NCBI RefSeq assembly: GCF_016859285.1
Contig: NC_053404.1
Location: forward strand, 13,619,605-13,683,604
Reading direction: 5' to 3'
Source of the DNA: Xiphias gladius
Taxonomy: Eukaryota > Chordata > Actinopteri > Istiophoriformes > Xiphiidae
Length of the DNA: 64,000 nt
Shown piece by piece: positions 54,901 through 64,000 of the stretch (its first letter is position 1; every line of letters starts with the position of its first letter). The notes beneath the pieces are model-generated. The model was not told where the DNA came from. It ran no database searches and worked only from the letters and a program-made list of their open reading frames with translations. Position numbers and translations under genes: made by a program.

Positions 54901-57900
54901 CAAAGTTCATGGCTCTCCAGAAGACTGTGCAGCCGGACTGGTACCAGAGCATGGCAGACGGAGAGACGTGGCAGAACACCTCTCGCAAACGGGTTCGAAA
55001 GTCTGTGGATCGAACTCTTGCCCACTTGGACGAGTGTCTTCTGGTGCACCAAAATTCACAGGTACACGCACATTGGAAAGTTACTAAACAAAGACTGCCG
55101 TTCTCTTGCTCTGTATACTCTATTTTTGTGAATCAGAGATGCATGGCATGAATACACAAGACAAGGATTTATGTTTGGCAATTTTGTTGTCGCAGGGGCT
55201 GCTGTTCAGCTGTGCTATGGCTGCAAACAACGTGAGATTAGCAGGAACACATTATTAGTAGGTACATACATTATAAGCAGGTGTGTCAGGGCTCAGCATC
55301 AGGCATGACTTATGAAATCACCTGTTTCTTTCATTTAAATGCAATGTAGCGCTACTTCATTTCATGATAGAGAGATCAGAGTGGGAAGGATTCATATGAA
55401 GAGGTACAGGAGATGGGGAATTGTCATGACTAATACATATGACACCTTCACTCAGCTACCCTTCATAGGAGATAATATATTTTTAACTATATTGCTCTAG
55501 TCCAAGGTGAACCACAGCTTCATTCATTTTTTGTTTGCATCAGTCTGCAAGTGCCAGAGTTTTGTGTATTTTTTAACATATTTTATGTGATTCTGTGTCT
55601 TACCTGTATGTCTTTGCTAAATGCTGCATTTATCTGCTTCTCTGTGGGGTTTTTTTTATTGCTAAGCTATAAACTGAATATCCCCCTGGGACAATAAATG
55701 TAAAATGTAGAATGATGTTAAGCAAACAGAACTGACAGTGTACTGCAGCAAAATTGTTGACATCAACATTGTATTGAGTGAGTTGCTTGTTTTCTGCCGA
55801 GTACAGTCAACGTCATGTCTAGTCATCAAAATCCAGATAGCCTCTGGCAATAATAAAACTTTTTATTTTTTTGCACTTGAGGAAAATTTTAATTTGCCCC
55901 TGCAAACCTCGTCATGCCCTATGTGTGGTTAGAAAATGGAGTCCTAATCTGTTTAACACATATGATAAGTTGGGTTTCAGCGGAAACGTTTCCTCTTTCT
56001 CCTTCTATTTCTTGCTGTTCTTTCTACCTAGCGGGATTTTTGTCTGTCAGCAGTTTAATCACAGACCTGTCTATCATTGCCAGGAGTTAAAGGGAGTGAA
56101 GGTGTTTGGCGTTGTGGAGGGAGGAGACATCCTGGAGGAGAGGGTGCGCTCGGCCAGGGAGACAGCCAAGAGGCCAGTGGCAGGATTCTGCCTGGACGGC
56201 CTCCAGACGGGCTCCATGGAACAGGCCCTGAGGACCCAGCTCATCACCGCTGTGACCAAAGAGCTGCCTGAGGACAAACCCAGGTCAGCGCTCCTCATGC
56301 TTGCATGAGAAAAGTGTGTATTGATTACTGTTGTAATGGAATTTTTTTCAAACTAATCATACACTGTCCTCCAGTGTTTAATTGAAAAGTAGTCATTAAG
56401 GACAGTCAATCAACTAGAACCAAACAAAAAAAGAGTACTGGAAAAAAAAACACTCCCCTCTGTGTTGCTCTCTTATTCATTATCTTGACATATATTAGAA
56501 AAGTGTAACAGAAAGGTTTGCCTTGTATTTATGCAAAAAAAAAAAAAAAAACAGGCACTGGCTTTAACTACAACCTGAACACAACAATATGGGATAAAAA
56601 CCAAGTTTACATTAAAAATCTAAACCTCACTTAGATCTAACTATTGCAGATACATGAATAGTCAATGTTGGAACATATTTAAATCTAGCAAAGATATCCA
56701 GTGATCCAACTTTCAACCCTGATGACCTGGAAGCGTTTTTATAAGTCTATACTAAGGAGTGCAGTTTTCTTCGTATTGACAGAGATGTGTCGATTAATGA
56801 TCAGTCATTCTCTCCTTTTAATAAAAATGTCCATCACCATATTTAAAGTATTATTTCCTTGATTTTTGTTTGGTCTATAACATTAGAACATGTCCAATCA
56901 GAGTGTCCCAGAGTTCAGTGTGATCACTTCTAATGTCTTGTTTTGTACGCAAAAAGTCCAGCACCCGAAAATTTTAAATTTACAGTGATATAAAACAGAG
57001 AAAAGCAGCTACCCAATGTTTAGTTTACATTTCTCTAACAGTGTAATGTAAACACCTCTTAAATTTAAAAAAAACAAAAAAAAAAAATCACAATATTGAC
57101 TGGAAAGCATCGTGTTTAAAGAATTCTTGGTGGAGACAGGTATTTTCCCCTGTGAGTGTGTCAGATAACTGACAGTAAGGAGAGCATGACATAATCTTGT
57201 TTTAAGATTAAAACTCTGAAATCACACATAGAAATTATAAATTATTTATTTGCCAATTGTGAAACCTCTGACAAAAGATTAGGGATGGTTGCTTTCTTCC
57301 ATTTTACATTATTAATGGAATTAGAGCTGAAAGAATTAGTCATTCAACAGAAAGTTAAGATGCAGCTATTTTGATAATCAGTTAATCATTGTAATTTTTC
57401 AAGAAAAAAACCCCAACCATTCTCTGGTTCTAGTATCATCTGGAACCAGTCCTAGCTGACATTGGGTAAGAGGCGGGGTACACCCTGGACAGGTCACCAG
57501 TCTAGCACAGGGCTGACACTTAGAGACAAACAACCATTTATGCTCACATTCACACCTAAAGGGATTTTAGAGTCGCCAATTAACCTAACCTTGACTGTGG
57601 GAGAAAGCCGGAAAACATTGCAAACAGTCCTATTGTTTCTAACTAGAATGATTACACTCACAAAATATAGTCCCCTTTAAAGGCACATTGATAAACTCAC
57701 CCAAGAATTTGTTGGTTCTCCCAACTAAATCACCCTTTCAGAGCTTCTTCCCTTGACATTGTTCCACAAGAGCAATTCTGTCCTGGAGGTGATGGACGAG
57801 CTCTGGTTGTGGCTCTGAGTTAGAGCGAAATTACCTGTGAGGAGTGGTAGTCTGTATCCAGGAGCTCCCTGTGAGCTTTGCTAAGTTTGCTTGTGAACAG

Positions 57901-60900
57901 GCTCATCTCGAATACCGTGGGACACCGTCCCCGCTGGTTGTTCTGGATGTTAAAAGAAGCTGCTTCGTACTGGAAAGTTGAGTGGAGTCCTCATCGAATG
58001 CCAAATTGGGCTTGACCTTTACGCCTGCATACAGTCAGAGGGAACTAGTTAACTGAAACCGAAAGAAGAGCGAAAGCATAAACACACAAGGCTGCACATG
58101 TTGTTACAGAGAAGAGAGAGGCTGCTGCTGTATGTGTATGTTTCTTGTCTAGCAATAATATGTTGTAGATTTTTGTGTGTGTTACCTTAATGTTTATGAT
58201 TTCTTTAATTATTAATTCAGTGCTGTGCTGTTTCTTCTGTTTTTGTGTGTGTTTGTTGACTGTGTTTGTGCGGGACTTTTAGACTGCTGCAGGGTGTAGG
58301 ACGACCGGATGAGGTGCTGGCCTGCGTGGAGGCTGGTGTTGACCTATTTGATAGTTTCTTCCCGTTCCAGGTGACGGAGCGAGGCTGTGCTCTTTGCTTC
58401 AGCTTCGACATCTCCCTGGACCTAGAGTGCGCAGGTAGAGCGCCCCCTGCAGGTGTGGTGAATAGCTTTACTGAAGAGTAGTTTTATTACGTTTTTATTT
58501 CAAGTTACGTCATTTAGGAGGTAAATAAATATGCCAGACAAAGCAAAACTAAATGAATGAAAGAAAGTTTAACTTAATTGGCTGTTGTGGTACGGTTACA
58601 GGTATTGTATCAATTTATTTATGTGGTTCCTCAGCAACAAATTCCATTAATTAAAACTCCTTCATAAAAATTATTAACAATAAATAAGCATTTTATTGTT
58701 AATCATTTCATATTCATTGTCTTCTCTTGTATTCTAGCCTCTTCTGTTTAAAAATGCATACAGACTCTTAGGCGCCAACCTATGGTGCTGTCATTCTATT
58801 TTCAGACACGTTGCATTTAAGTCAAAGCACACACAGGTTTAATTACAAATGTTAAAAGGGGAAAGGGGCTAAAAGAACATTTTGAAATTTGACAGCACTT
58901 AATTTCATATTTTCACAATTTTTCTCTTGTCAAACCAAATGACCTTTTAAGGTAAAGCAACCTCGCCCAAAACCACAAAATGACTGTATTAAACACAAGT
59001 GTGATGAAGGGAATATCCGAAAAAGATGGAAAACAGTGGCATTTCTCTTAATGAGCTTGCAAAATGTACCTAGGGCAAACTAACATGTCATTGTATAATT
59101 TGGGAATTTGTTTAGGTGGTCTCTCTCGCCAAATAATAATGAAACCCGAATGAAATGTAAATGGGGTTGGAAATATGATTCCTCTTACCGTGATCGTTTG
59201 CCTAGCATTGTTTCTGTGCATAAAAGAGTTATGGACAAAGCAATGAGAAAAGATTTCTCGGTGTAAATACGCTGAAATGTCATGAGCACGGTATGCATGT
59301 TACAAAGCCAGGAGGAGACACTACTTTAATGTTTTTAATCATACAGAGTCGTGGTTAACTGACAAAAGGACTCAGCAGACTATTAGAGATGCAAAATAAT
59401 TAGGCTAGTGGGCCTATGTTCATTTCTGTAGGAGGGGCCTGTGATGTTGAGTTGAAAATGCTTACAGAGTTAATGTTCCAGGTTCATATACAAATGTAAA
59501 GGGGCATTCATCTCAAAGTAGAGATTTTCTCTTATTACACCATCTTTAATCAGACTTAAATGATTCAGCGTAAGAACCTCTGTGAAGCAGAGTGTCCTCA
59601 GTAAATAAAACAACCCTTCATCTGCTTTCGATTTGGTGAGCAAAAAGGCAAAGTCTGACTGCTGTGTGAGCCACTTTTCACACAATTAAAGGAACAAAGT
59701 GTGTTTCTGTGTGTGCATGTGGTGATACATATCGCCCAGCAGATGAGGGATTGATTTTGCATCAAAATCAGATTAGTAAAATTATGTGTGTGTTTGTTTG
59801 TGTATAGGGGCTGATGTGTATTATCTAGCCCCAGGTAAGTTGAAATAATTGGGTGTGGAGAAATTCAGCTGGTGAAATGAAATCAGTTGTGTATATAGCA
59901 GCTCCTATAAGTTAACAATTAAGTCTGGGCCTGTTGTTAGGATTGTTGTCCAAGTGGAAAGCTAAAGAAGTGTTATAACAAGAGCTGTGGGAAATGCACC
60001 GACTCAGCCCACTGTAGACCTTTGTGCTTCATTAAAAAGTCGCATTAAACTGGTCTGACAGACAGTGAAGCTTCAATTGTCAGAGAGCACTAATCGATTT
60101 TGCACAGGGAGCATAGTGGAGTTCAGTGGAGGTGAAAGCAGTGATGGTGTCAAACCTAAAGAGAAATTCTAATTCCCCTTTCAGCCAATTACAAAGCCCC
60201 TTGGGGGGGTGGGAAGGGTAGGGTGATGGTGGGGGAGTCGACACCGACACTTCCAAGTTAAGGTCCTTTTTGACATGGCAGACCATATACTAATTCACTC
60301 CTCTCCTTCCTTCCTTCTCACCCTTCCCAAGTTTTCCTGCATCACCCTCTTCCTTTCTCCATTTTTAAAACTTCTTCTCTTCAACATTCAGTCTTTCTTT
60401 TCTCCCCTTACTGCACTTCATCCAACGATTCTACCCTACAGAGCTTAAAACACGGTAACTGTTTATTTTGACAAAATTGAATCTGACCTTGTGACATTTG
60501 TTTAACCATACAGAAATTATTATGCTATAGAAATGCAAATTTTGGAGGAAAAACTGCATGTCATATTTGTAAGAACTAGAAAACAGGTAAAAACCAAACT
60601 GCAGTGACTGCACTCCGGCTAGGTATGGCTAGCGGGAAAGACAGCCTCAGCTAAAGCCAATTTTTCTACTTTTCCCCTTTGTTGAAAAATCAGTTTTGAT
60701 CCTCCAAGATCTTAGTAATTGAGTTTGTTATGCCGCATAAATAAGGCAGTAGCAAAATATAATCATAATAGAGAAAAAAAGCAACACCCAATAAATTACT
60801 CCTGCTAAAAGCTAATTAACCTAGCTTAGCAGAGTAGCGGTATGCGTCGTCTCTATAGTCTCTGACCCTGATGAAATTGAGATCATTTGAGCTGGTTAAG

Positions 60901-62493
60901 CTATCTTCAAATCACATATTAAATGTATTTAATTAAAGATTAATATATTATATAGCTAATGAATTCAAATACACAAGAAAGTTGAAGATGAAATAAGACC
61001 ACATTTTGTTTGTGAATATGTTTTCAACGGAGGCTTTAGATGTCCAAGCACTGAGTGCCGTATCCAAAATGTTGTTGTTGTTTTTTTTATTTATTGTTTT
61101 GTTTGTTTGTTTTTTGTTTTTGTTTTTTGTTTTTTTTAGACAATGATTAATAATATGTCTAAAAGGCATACAATTAAGGGTTACAATTATCTGTTTCATA
61201 GTTTTGCAAAGTAGCTTTCAAAGTTAAAACACTTTCTAGTCAACGTCGGTTTCTGTAGTTCCTCCTCTGCCTTTTTATGGCCGAGTTGCTCTTCAGCACA
61301 AGTTACTTCTCCCTCCTTTATATCTTATCTGCACTGGTCAAGCCTCATTTTGTCCCTTTTATTCTAATGATTATCACCCCATCCTGAAGCTTCATACCGC
61401 CCCCCGCGATAAAAATTTCCTCTTTATGCTTTGTTTATACACTTTGTTGCTGCCTGCTTCACTGAACTCAGTTTCCGCTAAACCCATTTTGTCTTATTGT
61501 TGCCTTTTAATTTCCATGTTAAATCACTTGCATCGTTATGGACTACTTTCTTCCTTTTTCTGTTTCCCCCTTCCCTCTCTTTTTCATCTTACTCATATCC
61601 CCTTTGTCTATAACTGGCCTGACAGCTTGGTTTGTCAAAAGACGACCCTTCATCAGCTCTAGTTACTTTTCTCCATTCTCATTAGATTAAGTGAAGTCAA
61701 TTTGCAGTGAACCACCATCTGTGTAAGACAGGCTTTGGTAGTGAGAACATAGTCACTAAGTAATTATATTATGATGGTGGAGAGAATATAGAACACAGCA
61801 GTGTTTAATAGGGGTCAAGCTACAGTATGCGTTGGCATTTGATTCTTGCTGCCGGGCTGACAGAGTGCCGCAGTTCTGTATATAGGGGCTTATTTTCTGC
61901 TAAAGGATGAGAATATGATGTGAATAGTTTGTGGTTTGCTGGGATTAATGAGATGTACATATGTTGTTGCAGTGCTGGAGCTCAACGATGATGAGAGGGA
62001 CACAGCAGGGGAGACACAACAGAGCGGAGATCTTAATCTTGATGATCAAACACAGATGACATCCTTTGAGATCAATCTTAAAGACAAAAGGTTTGTGGCA
62101 GGTTTTGTAAAATCACAAAGGGTTTTATAAGCAGCAGTGCTTGCAGAATCTTTGCTTTCATGTATTTCTTGAACACTTAATTTACATTTAGGATGCCTGT
62201 TCATGAATTCCACTTAAGCTTACTTTGAACTTCTATCCAGGTACCGGGATGACTTCAGGCCCCTGGTGGAGGGGTGTGGCTGCTACTGCTGTGAGAACCA
62301 CCAGAGGGCGTACCTGCACCACCTGCTGGTGACCAACGAACTGCTGGCCGGAGTCCTGCTCATGATCCACAACACAGCACACTATCACGGCTTCTTCAGC
62401 ACCCTGAGAGAGGCTCTGAGCAATGATAAACTGGATCTCCTCAAGAGACGGGTACTTAGGGAGAGAGGCGGGCAGAGAGAGAGGAAGGATTAA
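51649..62493 (+). CDS. qtrt2: QTRT2, queuine tRNA-ribosyltransferase accessory subunit 2 (complete)
   Basis: Eight coding exons: 51649-51866, 51964-52019, 53596-53672, 54855-55061, 56084-56283, 58283-58434, 61973-62090, 62241-62493. They sum to 1,281 nt, giving 426 residues (human about 415). It is a TGT-fold protein: conserved [55 protein letters not shown] and TSFEINLK blocks. The zinc site is C355-x-C357-x2-C360-x25-H386, matching the family rule CxCx2Cx25H. Role: non-catalytic partner of QTRT1; the heterodimer swaps guanine for queuine at the wobble position of GUN-anticodon tRNAs, and QTRT2 is reported at the outer mitochondrial membrane. The first Met adds five residues before MKLELSRVV, where the mammalian protein begins, so the second Met at 51664 is an alternative start. 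The final exon also contains a weak donor (ACGG|GTACTT), so a longer C-terminus is possible. Confidence 0.96.
51881..51914 (+). repeat. (AC)17 microsatellite next to a QTRT2 donor
   Basis: Begins 14 bases after the donor of QTRT2 exon 1 (51867) in a 97-base intron. Confidence 0.95.
53697..54262. mobile_element. Fold-back element, copy C with insertion
   Basis: Starts GGAATAGTTCAACATTTTAG and carries both arms (TTAGCATAAAGACTAG and GAAACAGCTAGCC on the left, GCCAGGCTAGCTGTTTTC and GTCTTTGTGCTAAGC on the right). The arms are about 170 bases further apart than in copy A, so the centre differs or holds an insertion. It lies in QTRT2, just after the exon ending at 53672. Confidence 0.7.
56780..57010. 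repeat. Dispersed repeat fragment, same family as 6030-6295
   Basis: TGTCGATTAATGATCAGTC at the left and CAGTGATATAAAACAGAG with AAAGCAGC at the right, in QTRT2 sequence after the exon ending at 56283. A second fragment with AGCTATTTTGATAATCAG follows at 57325-57400. Confidence 0.5.
57440..57615. repeat. Dispersed repeat with the AGGCGGGGTACACCCTGGAC block
   Basis: Holds AGGCGGGGTACACCCTGGAC, AGGTCACCAGTCTAGCAC, CTCACATTCACACCTAAAGG and AGTCGCCAATTAACCTAACC, the string of blocks seen in a very abundant teleost repeat, probably a LINE-derived 3' tail. Family name uncertain. QTRT2 intron. Confidence 0.6.
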
Positions 62494-64000
62494 GATGGAT
62501 AAATCGGAACGATAGGAGAGGGATTGATCTTGCTCTTCCTTCAAAGGATCGCTAGACTGACTTGCCAGAAGTAATCAAAACTCTATCTTGCTCTTCCCAA
62601 TCCAGGTAGAGGATGAACTGTGATGCTGCAGAGACCTTGAGACTGAGTCATTCCATATGTCGCTAAAGTCATGTCTCTCAAGCATGTTTAAAAGAGGGGG
62701 GATTAAAAGAGAATGCAGATCAAGACAACCATTTGATGTTTGTGTCCCGGTTTTATATCAAGAAGACTGCTCCCGTTAAGCTTGTGTATTGATCCCAGCA
62801 GATAAGGTTAGGTGGCTCAAGAGGGAAGCGAGCTGGATAAGAGTCGAGTGAAGTTACTGTATATTTTAAAAGTCGTGTATAATAAGATTTCCATGAGGCT
62901 TTGTTTGTCCTTTTTTCATTTCATACGCTATTGATCTGTTTTCATCAAGCATTCGTCTTTCTCCATGAATATTTTCAATTTTTCAGTTGGAAATCTCTCA
63001 TAGCTTCTCTCACACGTGTAGATTGGCTTCCTGTAGTTTTCAACTTGACTGACTAATTAACATTTATGATAAGACTGTGTTTTGCATTAAACTAGTCCAC
63101 GCTGCTCTCAACATGCAGCTGTGGCAGGTTTTGGGTTTCAGGGAGGTTAACTGAAGGATTGAGCTGACAACTCCACCATTCCTGCTGCTGAGAAAGGATA
63201 AAGATCAGATAAAGATACAGGTCCCTACTGTCTACCATGCAGTGAGGGAGGGAGGCTTTTTGAAGGTGAGGGGATATAATTGACTGCCAAACCGTTCACA
63301 TGTGTGTGGGGGACAGGGGACAGACTGAGAGAGAGAAGAGTGTGACAGATTTATAGAACAGCAATGAGGATTTTTGTTGGACTTGTGGGTTACCTTAACC
63401 GCATCAAGCATTATAAAGAAGTAGGTTGGAGGATTTGCCGTTGTCAATAGGTGGGCACTGTGCAGAAATGCCTAAGAAATATAGGCATAAAATTAGTTGA
63501 AAAGAAAGAAAGATGAACACTTGGAACTTTATTAATGGCTGTAGGGAAAATGGGCAAAAACTTAAACAAGTAGTGACCTCTAGACTATATTTATTTTAAG
63601 GTTTAATGGGATGGCAGTAGACACAAGTTAGTGTGGAAAAGGGTGTAAAGTCAATCCCCCACATTAGCTGGTAAAAATAGAAAAGGTAGTGACTGGCTGT
63701 TGCCCTCCTTTCTCTTGATAACTGGTATTGATATTTTATTCAGAAACTGTTTCAGTGGAGGTGTTCAGCAGCTTACGAATCAACAGTTTCCTTGTGTGAA
63801 TGCATGTCTGATGAAGATTTATATAAAAGCATGCTGCGCTAATCCACCCCTGATAAATATGCACTATTATAAAAAAAAAAGGTTTGAATCTGGTTATTGT
63901 AATAATTAGGCAGCTTTGAAGCTGTTGCTAATGACTGTTGAGTGAAATTGCCCCTAATAGGTGTAGACCAGTGGACTCTAGCCGATTATTTGCTTAGAGA
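62494..64000. other. Region 3' of QTRT2, no gene seen
   Basis: QTRT2 3' UTR followed by AT-rich sequence. I find no canonical AATAAA close after the stop; ATTAAA near 63087 is the best candidate signal. In human the next gene is DRD3, but no dopamine-receptor coding sequence is recognisable before the window ends. Confidence 0.4.

Overview
The window is a stretch of vertebrate, almost certainly ray-finned (percomorph-type) fish, nuclear genome. All genes are split into many short exons with GT/AG introns. Introns are compact, dinucleotide microsatellites are frequent, and the repeats are short fold-back elements and a Tc1-like relic of teleost type. I see no bacterial, viral or organellar content.

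Seven protein-coding genes can be read, in the order (strand) USF3 (-, 3' part outside the window), NAA50 (-), ATP6V1A (+), GRAMD1C (+), ZDHHC23 (+), CCDC191 (-), QTRT2 (+). This is the gene order I know from human chromosome 3q13, so the window is a conserved synteny block. Exon joins were made by hand. For NAA50, ATP6V1A, GRAMD1C, ZDHHC23 and QTRT2 every phase closes and gives complete proteins of 169, 617, 657, 422 and 426 residues. USF3 is cut by the left edge. CCDC191 is resolved only in its 3' half and in a likely first coding exon, because a 500-base run of N (48501-49000) lies in its 5' half.

Layout: 1-2.9 kb USF3 5' part; 3.2-7.6 kb NAA50; 9.0-18.9 kb ATP6V1A, divergent from NAA50; 20.1-32.5 kb GRAMD1C, with a probable internal promoter at 25.5-25.9 kb; 35.0-42.9 kb ZDHHC23; 43.2-50.9 kb CCDC191; 51.6-62.5 kb QTRT2, divergent from CCDC191 across a short shared promoter; 62.5-64 kb nothing recognised.

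The genes are unrelated housekeeping or cell-biology functions: a bHLH transcription factor, N-terminal acetylation, proton pumping, ER-plasma membrane sterol transport, protein palmitoylation, a coiled-coil protein and tRNA queuosine modification. They are neighbours by ancestry, not a pathway. I found no convincing new multi-gene system. The most interesting leads are: Sfi1-like tryptophan repeats in CCDC191 together with an exact RFX X-box in its promoter; an internal GRAMD1C promoter predicted to give an isoform without the GRAM domain; microsatellites butted against splice sites in three genes; a perfect 18-bp hairpin just inside an ATP6V1A intron; and a GTTAGCTAGC-type motif recurring at four promoters.
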